Part shown: positions 37,059 through 62,920 of the stretch, piece by piece
Layout: each line of letters starts with the position of its first letter
How positions within the stretch are numbered: the first letter of the stretch is position 1
Source: Apis mellifera
Taxonomy: Eukaryota; Arthropoda; Insecta; Hymenoptera; Apidae
Reading direction: 5' to 3'
Length of the DNA stretch: 64,000 nt
NCBI RefSeq assembly: GCF_003254395.2
Contig: NC_037650.1
Span: forward strand, 2,852,001 to 2,916,000
Translations under genes and position numbers: made by a program
The notes under the pieces: generated by a model
Databases searched by the model: none
The model's input: only the letters and a program-made list of their open reading frames with translations
What the model was told of the DNA's origin: nothing

Positions 37059-39502
37059 TGGATCAATATTTGCTCGTAAATCTTTGTCATGTTACATTAT
37101 TAATGACCCTTACTTTGAAATTCGATCAAACATCGATCAAATTTGAGATATTTTAAAATCGCATATTTCTAGTCAGTATTGTCAAAGATATATCGCTCCA
37201 AGAATAAACATACATTTTTGTGTGTATTTTAAAAGGATACGTTTAATTAAATGCAATTGTAATTGTGGAACATTTAATTGCCATTAAAAAAAAAACAAAT
37301 GATTTTTCAATGACAAATATTTTATATTAGAAGACACAGTATGCATGTATGTATATATATATATATATAGTACAGAACACTAACAATAATTTTTGGTACC
37401 ATCTTTATAAACGATTACATGCACACGATAATCACGTACAGTGCCTTTTTTTTTTCCTTTTTTTACAATACCTTTCTAACGACTGTCATAATTTTGTACG
37501 TATTCACGTGATTACCACCAGTTAATTAATCTGCTGTATATATACAATAATTCAATAATTACGCATACGTTGGCTATTGTACTTGGCAATTGTGCGATAA
37601 AAGGATAATTGAAGAACTTCATCTCGAGGAAAATAATCTGCGCAATTGAATTTTCTCCTTTATACACTGTCTATTTTAAAGATGGATCGCTCCAGACGGA
37701 ACTTATGTACGGAAAAAAGACTGTACAAATTTGCGGAAAGCGGGAAGAAATATTTGGGATGGAAAGTCGCGCGATGTTTTTTACACGGATCGTATTACAA
37801 CGATGAGTCCTGAAAAGAATAATAACCTATTCGCGTGACTCGTCCGAAGCGATACATTCTCCTCCGTAAAACGTATCACCTTAAACCTTACGTAAAACGT
37901 AATTATGGTGTTTGCTACGTTATTCTTCGTCTATATAACATCTACGTCGCTTTGACGATTAAAGGTGGTAAACCTTTAAGATGTACCAATACACTTTCTT
38001 ACGTAACATCGATTACATTATCTGCTACGGTATAGTATCGATCCTTGCTGGATCTGCTGAGCGAAGGACTGTCAAAATAATGCATATAATATGCTATAGT
38101 TAGTTGTTTAATTAAATCGAGAAACGATAACTTTTTTTTTAGATGCGATATATTAATCGTTTCTTTTACGTCAAATTTATATTTTACATATTTTTTTCTT
38201 TTTTTTTTTTTTCTCTTTTTTCTCAACATAAGAGAGATCGTGTAATAAATTGGTGTATTAGGAACGGTCGTCAATCCTAGAGGAATCTCTCAAGAATAAC
38301 ATTCTTCTGATTTTTATCGGAATCACTGCGATTACGATTAATTGGTTAAAGTAATAAAATTGCAAAGTGAAACTTGTTCTAATCTTGAAAGAGGTTTATC
38401 AAATAAGTTAAAGAAGTTATTTACTCAGTTATAACGTAACGATGATATATCGCCACCGGGCAATCCACGTGCTTAGCAAATCCGTGTATATAATTAATCT
38501 TAAATTTAATCGCTCGCCATATAACAGGCGAATCTATTGTCATGCTTTTAGATTCGTACATCTTACTGTATATAATTAGTCTATCCGTTCCCAAGGCACC
38601 ATGTTTTCGATCCTTGCGCCAAAGCGTTAACATTTTTTTTTTTTTTTAATCTGGCCTTTATATATATATATACTTTTTTTTCTCCTTCTTCTTTTTGATC
38701 CTAATTCACAAATATATCCTGAATTTTTCTTCAGATCAGACCAGACACGATTATCAGAAATTAAAATTTATTGAAAATACGATTTCCTCCTTACAATCAT
38801 ACTAAATCATACTATTGTATTTTATATATATATATATTTTTTTTTAAAGTTAAATTTAGTTATGCATTTTTGTACAAGTACAGAAATAAAATGTTCGTTT
38901 CAATGTACAATCGGCACATACATACATAATTTTGCGTACCTACATCGTGTCACAAGACAGGATGTTAAATAATACACCTGTAAAATGCAAAAGGACTTGT
39001 ATACACTTCAAACTTGTGCGCGATAATAATATACATACAAGAACTATATTCCCAACAAAACTTCTGATATTACTGATAATAAAAAATTAAATTAGGAACG
39101 AAATTCAATTGAAAATCATTCATGATTAAATGTAATCAACGTACCCTTTGCCAGAGATCCACATCCACAATTGAATCGCTTAATTTTTTTTTTTTCCTTT
39201 TAGACAAAAGAAGCTTCTCTAACACGGGGATGCAATTGAATGGAATTGGCATTTCTTTTTTTTTTCTTTTCTTTACATAACGTTACACAGTCGGTATGTA
39301 CAAAGATATTATATACTTAAATTTCAAATCGGCGTGTGTACGTATACAGGGAGATACAATGGTCAAGTATTTTTTTTTTTCCTCTCTTTCTAATAATTCC
39401 TCCTAAAATTCCTCTACGTAATATATAATTTACTTACATTTCAGCATCGTTTCGGCACACGTCTTTACACGGTTCCCTGACACACGGTTCCCTCTAATCT
39501 CC
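37059..39502. other. Intergenic region between the peptide gene and the SLC7A4-type transporter
   Basis: AT-rich with TA runs at about 37350-37370, 38660-38672 and 38824-38837, and several long T tracts. The right part should hold the 3'UTR of the minus-strand transporter. Several 60-90-codon open frames have no recognisable motif. No gene is supported. Confidence 0.4.
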
Positions 39503-42129
39503 CTAATGTACGAAATCTTCCTCGTTCAATATCGGTACTTTATCGCTTTTCTGGTTCACCCGTAACGTGGCGCCCCATTTCGCGCCCCTCCCCGCCTCCG
39601 AGGTGGCCATCAGTATCGAGTAAGAGTTGGGGCTCGCCGCCTCTTTGCTGTAGTGAATCCCGTATAGAAAGTATATCAACATCCCTGTAACAATTTCTTC
39701 CAATTAATTTTCACGTCCCGATCTTTCAAGGAAGGATCGACTCACCGACTACCATCCAAACGAGGAATCGCAGCCACGTCAAAAGCGACAAATGGAACAT
39801 CAAGCCAATGTTGAACAAGATGCTGAGGGCTGGTATAACGGGTACCATCGGGACGCGGAATTTACCGGTGGGGGGAGATTGTTGGTGGGCGATGATAACG
39901 AAAAGGCCTGTGGAATTGAATTGAACACGAGTTGATAAAGAATCTGAGATCGAGAAAATTCGAAAATTCCTCTTCTTACTTCCGATCAACAAGAGGATGA
40001 CGTTTGCCAGGACGAAATAGTCCCACAACGCGGGGGCAAAGTACGTTTGGGATATCAGTATGAAGAGGAAACACAGGGAGATGCAGCCCGCCGTGTATAT
40101 CATCACGGAACCCGTCACCACATCCCCTGGTTTGCAACTGCCCAGGAAGTTGGCCAGCCAAATGTATCGGGATTTAAGCTTACCCGTGCCTTCGCTCAAG
40201 TCTAGGAGCTGCAAAGTTAAATTTATATATAATATGTGTATATAATAAAATAAATGTAAATGTAAATGTAAATGTATATACAAATCACGTGCCTCGGATT
40301 CGGCAGACGTGACGCTGTTGCAATCGCTGTTGGAGTCTGCCCCCTCGGTGGGTGGCGACGTCAAACTGCTCGGGGTGCCGGCGTTGGACGGGGAGGGTGT
40401 GACCTTTTCAGGCCGATATCTGAGGATGATGACGCTGGCCGAGACGATGGTGTAGGCCAGGAACGTGCCTATGGACATAAACTCGACCAAGTGTTGAAGG
40501 TCGAAGAGCAAGGCGATTAAGGCACTGAGGAAACCGCTGATGGCCAAATTGAGGACGGGTACTTGGGTACGGTTGTTAATGTGGCCGAGGAAGCCGAACA
40601 GTAGACCGTCGTTAGCCATTGCGTACATTATCCGCGGCAACGAGAACAAAGATCCGAACAGGGTTGTCGTCATTCCGCACAATGCCCCAATACTGTTGAA
40701 AAATAATCATTTTCGATTATTATTGTAATACAAGGAATTTATTATTCGATCCCTCTTGCCTTATCACGTATTTCGCCCATGGTATCCCAATCGACGAGAA
40801 AGCCTCGGGAAGGGCAGCGGTGGGATTGATCTTCCAATAGGGTATGACCAGGGTGAGAGCGGCGCCAACCAATACATATCCAACAGTCACGATTGTCATC
40901 GAAAATAACGTTGCTCGGGGTATGCTGTATGCAGGATCGCGTGCCTCTTCCCCGGAAGTAGCGATAGAATCGAAGCCGACATACGCGTAGAAGCACGTCG
41001 CAGCACCTATTTATATATGTATAAAGATGGTATTCGCCGCATAAATGAATAAGGGAATACCTGCTAATACGCCTGTGAATCCATAGGGTAAGAACCCTCC
41101 ATGCTCGCAACTCCAATTGGAAAGTTTCGCGTAGGCGAATCCTAATCCGATCACCAATCCCATCACCCCAAGATTCACGAGCGTGAGCAAGGAGTTGACC
41201 GTTGCCGAACTCTTAACGCCCAATGTTAGCAGCATCGCGTAAAACAGGCATAACGCGGCGGCTAAAACGTCTGGAACGCTTCCAAGCGGTTCTGCCATGG
41301 TGTACCCGTGCATTATTCGACGGCTGTAATTGCTGATCGATCCCCCTGCCAAAGAATCGACATATCCGCTCCAAGCCCTTGCCACGGATGCCGCGCCTAT
41401 TCTCCGTACGGAAAAAATTTCATACGCATCAATTCTATCGATCTGTGGGATGAATTCGAGGGGATAATTAATTTAAAGGGATCGTCTTTACCGATCATGT
41501 GCTCTAATATAATGTTCCATCCGATTACGAATGCCCAAAATTCACCGACAGAGATGTACGTGTAAACGTAAGCGCTACCAGCTTTAGGAATTCGTGCACC
41601 AAATTCAGCGTAGCACAACGCTGCTAATAAAGAAGCTATACCGGCGAGTAAAAAGCTTAAAACTACGCCTGGGCCGGCCGTGTCGCGAGCTACTGTTCCT
41701 GTCAAAACGTAGATTCCAGCGCCAACCATATGACCAACGCCTGGAAGATAAATTTATATATGTATATAACATATAAATATATATATGTCAAATGTTGTAA
41801 AGTAGAGTGAGAATTTTTCATATTATTTAACTTGATATATAAGGAAGTAATAAGTACGGAAATACGTAATATAGTACTGTGTATGCAATTGTATTATTCC
41901 GGTTAGGAAACTACTTTATCTCGTACGACGATAGGTGGCCGTGCATGTCCTTACGATTGAAAATGAACGAGAAAAGGATATGCTTACCGAGTAGAGTAAT
42001 ATCGAAGGTGGAAAGACATCTTTTCATCGGAGTTTCGAGTAAATCTCCTTGGAGTTTTTTCGTGCGATTCATTTTGGTACATAAACCGGACATAACGTGT
42101 CCGAGGATCATTCGGCGTACCGATGGCAT
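39503..42129 (-). CDS. Cationic amino acid transporter, SLC7A4/CAT-4 type
   Basis: Eight exons in transcript order: 41988-42129, 41492-41740, 41061-41396, 40760-41006, about 40293-40692, 39980 to about 40208, 39746-39907 and 39503-39684. Phase is continuous, giving about 648 residues. The N-terminus [20 protein letters not shown] is the APC-superfamily first helix. It is followed by [22 protein letters not shown], a CAT-type [17 protein letters not shown], and [20 protein letters not shown]. About 14 membrane helices are expected, as in CAT family members that import arginine and lysine. The SLC7A4 branch has less certain substrates. Intron 4 uses a GC-AG donor (AAG then GCAAGA). The boundary of intron 5 is ambiguous: GC donor at 40292 with CAG acceptor, or GT donor at 40288 with CTAG acceptor. 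Both keep frame. Confidence 0.92.
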
Positions 42130-42993
42130 TTTCACTTATTTTAAACATAACTTCTCTTAGAATTTTCTTGTCAAACAAATATTACATTCCTTGGAAATTG
42201 CAATGCGTTTCACACGAGTAATTCGTAACTCGAGTTTACAAATTTTTCGTGAATCAAATGTCAAAACTGCTGATTATCGTTACCGATAAGGAACATTTGA
42301 GAATGGACGTTTGTTTAGAAAACGCATTGCCATTCCGCCAATCGTACGTTTAATAAATTATTTTTCTACTTACATGGAATTGATTATATTCGTTTCGATT
42401 CACAATTGTTCGAGGCTTGACCGATTATGACAAAATCTAAACTGCAACGAACGAGATTACGACGGACGCTGAAATCTACGAAGAAGTCGCATGGCGCCTC
42501 CGTTAGCACGCAGGCTCGGATGTTCGATCGATTCAGCTGTGATAAAACTATTTATGTCATTCGACCACAAGAATATGAATGAATATTCTTTTAATTGACA
42601 TTGTCGCGATAATATAGAAGAACTTGTCCTACCGTATCTCCTCATATCTAATCAATTGGAAATTGATTTTCTTTTTATTCTTTTTTGACCTGATACGTGA
42701 TTATTTATTTCTAGGAGACTTACTGAATTTAGCTCTATGTGTGAGAAAAATGATTATCGATAAATTATAATGTTACGATCGATTTATATTTTAATTTACA
42801 ATTAAAAATAATTTATCATTGTATATTAATTAATTATTGTTCGATATAATATACGTGAGAAAATGCTATCTGACAAATATTTCTATATCTAATGTAAAAG
42901 AATTCTATCATATTTTGAATACTACTTTTAAAAATTATACTATTGAATTTTTTTTTAATTTACAAATTGTAAAATGAATTTTATTCATTAGAA

Positions 42994-43047
<54 letters not shown>

Positions 43048-43786
43048 AAATTCTTAAAATTATACCATTCAGATGATGCAGGATAGCAATAACTCCATAT
43101 GGGGGCAGCACCGTCTATGTTGTAATATATACTACAAACTTTTGTTCGATATTGGAAGTATTTGGAGCATTTTGTTAGATGTAAAGTAACTTCTTGAAGG
43201 GTATTTGTGTAAGGTAGATTCGCTTTTAGTAATCGCTCTAAAATATCATTCGAATAGTGAAATAGTGTTTGTACATAAAGTATATGTATTTAAACATTCT
43301 TCGACATATTAGTAGGTTACGAAGGTGTTCTAACCTCATTCTTTACGTTTAAACAGAAAAAATAAATATAATAATTCAATGGAAAGGATTTTTTAATAGC
43401 TTTGAAACGATCTTGTTGATATTATACGATATATTTTTACATTTTGCACATCATATTTATTATTGTAATTGATATAAATAAAACATAATAGGCTGTGCAA
43501 TTGACTTTTTGTCATATATATATATATGTATATATTTTGTGTCTTCATTCAAAATGTGTTTATTAACAATGTATTTTATTGATATTTAATCGTGCAAGTG
43601 ATAAAATATGTTTCTTTGAATCGAAGAGAAACTGTGGAATAATGATGATTGCATTAAAAAGTAGAATAATTAAAGATGATTCGTGAATATATGATTCGCT
43701 TGAGTTCTTTGCTGTTTTAGCATAAGAATAAATTTGGGGTACATAAGTGATAATATACTCACATTTTGGCACAGAATAAAATAAAT
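42130..43786. other. Divergent promoter region, SLC7A4-type transporter and DDX42
   Basis: The two genes start in opposite directions across this 1.65-kb AT-rich gap. DDX42 probably has a 5'UTR intron, because CAG lies 12 bp before its ATG. Apart from the (AT)n tract at 42999-43044, nothing specific could be supported. Confidence 0.45.
42999..43044. repeat. (AT)23 dinucleotide microsatellite
   Basis: An uninterrupted run of 23 AT units in the gap between two divergent genes. It is long enough to be highly variable and to extrude as a cruciform. Confidence 0.95.
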
Positions 43787-46700
43787 ATGAGTTATCACCG
43801 TGGAGGGGGTAATAAGCCAAAAGGCTTTGGGTTTGCCGGCTTTCAAATGACTGGCACAAAGAGAAGTGGTTCTAACGTACCACCACCTCCACCAAATTCT
43901 GCTCTAAGCAAACAAGGCTATCATACTATGAATTCCATCACTGAAAATGCTTTATCTGCATGTTGGGGAATGCCAAAGAAACGTAGCAAAACTGAGGAAG
44001 AGTGAGTATAAATATAAAGAAATTAGAAGAGATCAAATGCAAAGACAAATGCAAAACTAACGGGTAAAATTAGATATTTTGAGGATGACGATGATCCTCC
44101 ACCATACTCCTTGGAATATATTCCGGCGCCTGGATCTCCCACTTATGATTGGATGAAAAAATCAACACCAAAGGAAGATAGCGATAGTGAAGAAGATCCT
44201 CTAGATGCATTTATGGCTGGTATAGATGCGGAAGTTAAAAAAAATAATTACGAAGCTCAACTGGCTGAAGATGAACGAAAAGAAGAGAAATCTAAAGGAT
44301 TCAGAGCGGATATTGATGGTGAGGACGATGAAGAGAGTTATTACAGGTAAGAGTTCTATTAATTTTCTTAATGTGTTATAAGAAAAAAAATTCGAGAAAA
44401 GAAATAACGAATTATTGATTAGGTATATGGAAGAAAATCCAACCGCGGGTTTGCAACAAGAGGAATCTGATCAAGAGATCGAATACGACGAAGACGGGAA
44501 TCCAATCGCGATTCCAAAAAAAAAGGAGATAGATCCTTTACCACCTATCGATCATAGCGAGATACAATACGAATCTTTCGAGAAAAATTTTTATAACGTT
44601 CACGATGAAATTGCTAATTTAAATAAGCAACAGGTTGACGATTTAAGAAAAACTTTAGGGATAAAAGTATCTGGTCCATCCCCGCCAAATCCGGTCACCA
44701 GTTTCGGTCATTTTGGTTTTGATGATGCGTTGATCAAAGCTATTAGAAAAAACGAATATACTCAACCTACTCCTATTCAAGCTCAAGCAGTTCCTGCCGC
44801 ACTGAGTGGCAGAGATATAATAGGTATAGCAAAAACTGGTAGTGGCAAAACAGCAGCTTTTATTTGGCCAATGTTGGTTCACATTATGGATCAAAGAGAA
44901 TTAAAGGAAGGTGACGGACCTATCGGTTTAATTCTTGCTCCTACAAGAGAATTGTCGCAACAAGTAATCATAACGTTAATATAATATAAATACTATCTCC
45001 TAAAGACAAATTCATGGAGTATATTTTATTCACAGATTTACCAAGAAGCAAGAAAATTTGGAAAAGTATATAATGTTCAAGTATGCTGTTGCTATGGCGG
45101 AGGTAGCAAATGGGAACAAAGTAAAGCATTGGAAGGAGGTGCAGAGATAGTAGTCGCAACACCGGGTAGAATAATAGATTTAGTTAAAATGAAGGCTACA
45201 AATTTGACCAGAGTAACATTTTTGGTATTGGATGAAGCTGATAGAATGTTCGATATGGGTTTTGGTAAATATATTGTTATATTATCGTTTAATAATATTA
45301 TAATATAGGAGAAAAAAAAATCTTTTTCTTCATCGATTTTGTGCGGTTGTTGGGAAACTTGCAGTCAGGAAAGTTTCTATTAATAATACTTTTATTTTGT
45401 TTGTTACCGCTCTGTTTAATTCCAGAGCCGCAAGTGCGTTCTATATGTAACCATGTAAGACCAGACAGGCAAACATTGTTGTTCAGTGCAACTTTCAAAA
45501 AGAGGGTAGAAAAGCTTGCTAGGGACGTTTTAACGGATCCAGTTAGGATAGTCCAAGGGGACGTCGGTGAAGCGAATGCCGACGTCACACAACACGTGAT
45601 AGTGTTCAATAATAATCCAACCGGTAAATGGACATGGTTATTGCAAAATCTGATTGAATTTTTAAGCGCTGGTAGTTTATTAATTTTCGTAACTAAAAAG
45701 GTCAGCAACTGTGACATAGCTTATCAGATGAAACCAATAATCGATCAATTTTTCTAATTGTTCTTCCTTTTTTATAGCTCAATGCTGAAGAACTTGCGAA
45801 TAATCTTAAATTAAAAGAATTTGATGTTTTACTTTTGCATGGTGATATGGATCAAATTGAAAGAAACAAAGTAATAACGGCTTTTAAAAAAAAAGAAGTC
45901 AGTACATTAGTTGCTACTGATGTTGCCGGTAATTATATTCTTACTTTAAATTCAATAATTTTATTAATTAATTTCATAACTCGTTTCAATCTCTCCTTCT
46001 AGCTCGAGGTTTGGACATTCCACATATCAGAACCGTTCTTAATTACGATGTCGCTAGAGATATCGATACTCATACACATAGAATAGGTAGAACAGGTAGA
46101 GCAGGTGAAAAAGGAACAGCATATACTCTTGTAACGGAAAAAGACAAAGAATTTGCTGGTCATTTAGTTCGAAATTTGGAGGGTGCGAATCAAGAAGTAC
46201 CAAAGAGCCTTATGGATTTAGCAATGCAAAGTGCTTGGTTTCGCAAATCAAGATTTAAAGGTGGAAAAGGAAAGAGTTTAAATGTTGGAGGAGCTGGACT
46301 TGGATTTAGGGGAAGACCGGAACCTTCTTCGACATCGGTGTTTATTTATTAAAATCTGTTTTGAATTTTCTTTTCAAATTTGTTTATGATGTTTAAAATC
46401 TTTAAATTTAATTAAATTATCATTTAGAGTTGCAGTTCCTCATCACAAGGATCGAAGGACATAAGTGAAGTTGTTAAAAAATTAGAAAGACACGGACCAG
46501 GTAGTGATCGGTTATCAGCCATGAAAGCTGCATTCCGTAGTCAATACAATTCTCAAGTAAATTTCGTTTCAATATATAGAATAAATGATCATTTACATAG
46601 AATACAAAATTTCGAATGATATGTGAGAATTGATTTTCAGTTCCGGGCATCATCAGATCACACGTGGGAACAAACTATTACGCGACCTTCAGTGATAATG

Positions 46701-46811
46701 CCTCCACCACCTCCTGTACCTCCAAAGCCAAATACGGAACAATCAAAAACTCAGGATACACAAGCTTCCGGAGGAGAGAGGAAGAGAGTGAGAAAAAGTC
46801 GATGGGAATGA
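43787..46811 (+). CDS. DDX42: ATP-dependent RNA helicase DDX42
   Basis: Nine exons: 43787-44001, 44074-44346, 44423-44963, 45036-45264, 45426-45700, 45778-45928, 46003-46337, 46428-46556 and 46641-46811. Phase is continuous, giving 772 residues. The N-terminus NKPKGFGFAGFQ and an acidic region with GSPTYDWMKK and DPLDAFMAGID are typical of DDX42. The core shows the Q motif (TQPTPIQAQAVP), motif I AKTGSGKT (299-306), PTREL, TPGR, DEAD (409-412), SAT (440-442), ARGLDIP and HRIGRTGR (587-594). The C-terminus is shorter than in vertebrates and ends in a Pro stretch plus KRVRKSRWE. Known members act with SF3b in early spliceosome assembly. The family is intact here. Confidence 0.95.
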
Positions 46812-47910
46812 ATATTGGTGACCGAGAAAAAGATGCTGCAATTATTTTGTGTATATTAATATTATTATCGCTAATAATATGTGCGATGAATGCCGAATTG
46901 TTTTTATATTATAATAAGATTTAATTTTACCAAATCTTTGTCCAATTAAAATTTCTTTCTTTACCTTTATCACATTTTGGAAGAATTTAAAATAATAATA
47001 TAGAATAATGGATACTTTTCGTTTCGAAAATGAAGAGGAACTGATTCGTATGAATTGAAGGAGATCCAAAACCGATGCAATGCGATCCTTAATTGTAAGA
47101 ATTTTTTATTGTCGAGATATCTTCGATACAAAATTGAACGAATCATTTAAAATTTAAATGAGATATACTATAAACCGAATCTTTTTAATAACCTAATTAC
47201 TACTACGACATAATGATGTTATCATTTTTGTTATGCCAATTAAAAATGTATTTAAACGAGTTCCTACAAATAGCATAGAAAAAATTAATAGAAACAAAAT
47301 TGTATCATAGAAAGATAATCTCTGATGAATGAGCAATTTTTTTGAACGCAAAATTCGCATTCTTTATATAACATACAATTAAGCTCAGCTTTCCATTAAT
47401 TCACATTGAATCTCTTTAAAATTGACACAATCGATACTTCCTTCCTGTCATTCGATCGGTATACCATTTTTCGGTTAATTAAAATCGAAAATTAAAAGTT
47501 TCTTGGTTATTCAAATACATATAATGTATCCACGTGTTCATCGATACTACGCACTTGGAAAAAAAAGTAGTTCTCGAAGATCGCTCAATATGGAGATTAA
47601 GTCAAGGATAAGGCTATGACGATCAATCACGTTCGATCGCCTTCTTTGATCACGCAACGCCCAGATGGGATGTTAATGACAGGTTTGTCGTTCAAGCATT
47701 TGATGACACACGTTTGCAGATTATTTATCCGCCAATTTGGTCCACTGAAAGATGACTACGTTACGAACGTTTATCAAGGATAAATTGCAAGTTGATCCTA
47801 GTCAAAGAATTCGCGTAAAAAGAAGTGATTCGATTTCCGATATGAATCACCATAATATTGGAAAAGGCCAAAAATTTTGAAATCAGTCTTCATGGAAGGG
47901 AAATCTATTT
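46812..47910. other. Convergent 3' regions of DDX42 and the DRAK-type kinase
   Basis: 1.1 kb between two converging genes, AT-rich on the left and somewhat more GC-rich on the right. It should hold both 3'UTRs. I see no exon or RNA gene. Confidence 0.45.
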
Positions 47911-60321
<12,411 letters not shown>

Positions 60322-62920
60322 CCCTTCCGTTAACGCCTCAACGAATCAACCATTACGACAGGTGGTGATGATCACCCGGGCCCGGACGGGCATCGAACGC
60401 TGCAACATTCAGATTCGTCGAGGAGAAACTTGAATCTCCCATAACTCGTCCCATATTCCTCGAAAATATATATTTTCTTATACCTCGATTTCCCGACTCG
60501 ATATGTATATATATATATACGCGAGAAATTTAGAAGAATTTACTTTCTCGCCGGAGAGGAAGAGAGAAGAAGAAATGTGGAAGAAGTTTGGAACACAAGG
60601 TATATCTACGAAGACGAACGTTCACCGCATCTCGAGTTCACCGATAAGAGAAGGTCCGCGGCGAGGATGTTCGCATCTCGAGGTGAGCGACAGGGATCGC
60701 CGTTCCTGCGAGAGACGGTCGCGAGCTTGACGGCCGAGCGCCGCGGCAGAAACTGGCCACGAGTTGGCGAGAGACCACAAGCTTCGGCTACGTTTTCTTT
60801 CTTGCAGCCGAGCCGCTGGCCCATACACTTTACCTACCGCTGCCTCTCGTTCCCTCTCTCTCTCTCTCGAACCGTCCTCCTCCTCCTCCTTGGTCGCTCG
60901 TCTCCGGCCCCCGCCTCCCCTCCCCGCCTCTCCAGCCCCTCCTCCCGACTACATGCCCCCACTCCTCCCACCGCTAGTGGACACCGACCGACCGTCGCTG
61001 CTTTTAGCGCTGTTTACGCCGCTGCTCTCTGCGCTGGTCTTTGCGCCGCGTGACGTAGGTGGTATCCAGCACGCGATCCAGAACGCTTTCACGGGGAAAA
61101 AGAAAGGGAATCCTGGGCAATCGTGAAGGAAAATTGTAACGATTTTCCGTAATCTCTTTTTTCCTCGAGATATCTGCGAAAATAATTTATTCTGTTCTTC
61201 GAGTTCAACATCGTAAAGCTAATAAATATCCCAACGTGTCATAGCGGCGAATCGTTTGGATCTGCGGCACGATCAAGATCTCGATGACAGATATCAACGC
61301 AAAATATAACGGTTTAAACGTAAAATGCGGTTGATATTTCAAGCTTAATTCATAATTCCTCGACTTTTTGTCTCCATTATGTGCACAATATGTAAATTCA
61401 TGATTATATAGAAATTCTAACAACAGCTATGTTAATCTTAGATATCTCGAAAAGGGAGATAGTCATTGAAAATTATCGATTGTATAATTACCGAAAATAA
61501 TAATCCTCCCCGATGTTTTTTTCTTCCCTTTTCTTACCTCTTTCTCTACGGTACGTAAACACGGGAAACGTTGGTGAGAAACGTTGAATAATTCGACGAA
61601 AACACCTGTACGCCGGATCGTTTTCTCCGGATCGTTGAATCGTTGCGCGGATTACAGGCATTATTCGACTGTTTCAGCCGGCAGTTCTCGACAGCGACGG
61701 CAGTAGTGAAACGAGATACGAGCACGATTGTAAAAGCGTTAATATGTTAATGAAGACGCGTGGGAGTCTTACCTTCGAGATTTCCATGCCCGATTACATC
61801 GCTTCTTGGAAACGAGTCGCGATGCCGATCTCGATTCCGATCGGAATGCGCGCTCCATCATATTTCCTACGGCCCCGCTGCTCATTGTCTCGTTTCTTAG
61901 AGAGTTTTCGCTACACGATATATATCTCAATCGTTCGAGAACTTCCTCCATCTATCAACCTAGATGGAAGATGGAAGATCGCTCGTCGAGGAAGAAAGAA
62001 ACGACAAGGATGCTCGGCGAACGAAAGGATACAGGCAAAGGTTTTTCCTGCTCGGCCCGTCTGTAAGGAGAAATCGATTAACGAGCCGTTTCCATCGTTT
62101 TCCAAGGAATCTGGAGTCGGGAAAAAAATCTTAAATCTGGAAAATAATGATGGTTATATATAAAAATAGGAATGATCGTTTCTTTATTAGGAATAGAACT
62201 TTTCGAATATTCACGTTACTTTGTCCAATTTGTTAGATGTTCATTTAATTTGACGAAGGGAAAAAATATGTAACGTCGTTTTCTTCCATCTCTTCCTCCT
62301 TTGATGATATCTGAAAAAAATTATAAAGTCAAATTAAGAGATCCAGAATGCATGCAGAAGGATTCTCTTGATTCAAGAATCGTTAATAAACAATTATAAA
62401 ACCTGAATATATATCGATGCCGTGAAAATAGATTCTTGATAAAAACAAACGAAATATATACGTCTTTTTATGAGTTTTTTATTTTAATACAGAGAATTAA
62501 CTTTTAGACTCGACATCGATCACTTTGTTCCTCGATCGATTACGCGGCGTGACACGCGCGAATCACGAATACTCGGAACCCTCCTATCCACCACGTTTGT
62601 TGTCCCTAGGAAAACGTATGTACGTGCGAGTGACCACGAGACCGCGAGAAGCGGTGACAAGCAATTAGTACCGACAATTAGCAGCGACGTGTTCGGTCGC
62701 GATCGTGCCAAGGATAATTGCTCGTTTATCCACCGCCCGCCGCTCGCCTAGTTTCAATGACGAATTCGCAAACGGTTTTTTGCGGTTTCGCTCGCCTTCG
62801 ACGCGAGAAAGATAATGCTCCCTCGGCGCGCCTCTCGATTCCATGCCCCGTTCGACGAAAACCCACGTTCTGGGCCAATTCCAACATATTATTCCGACGA
62901 TATTACCTCTCGATTTACAT
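60322..62920. other. Upstream region of Drak
   Basis: Probable Drak promoter and 5'UTR DNA. The part 60600-61100 is GC-rich with CT and CTC repeats near 60850-60900. The part beyond 61130 is AT-richer. Proline- and arginine-rich open frames here look compositional. I could not place a transcription start. Confidence 0.4.

Noticed and set aside
60577..61126. Pro/Ser/Arg-rich plus-strand frames of up to 158 codons
   Set aside because: A GC-rich, CT-repeat-bearing upstream region produces long open frames by composition. No domain or splice context was found.
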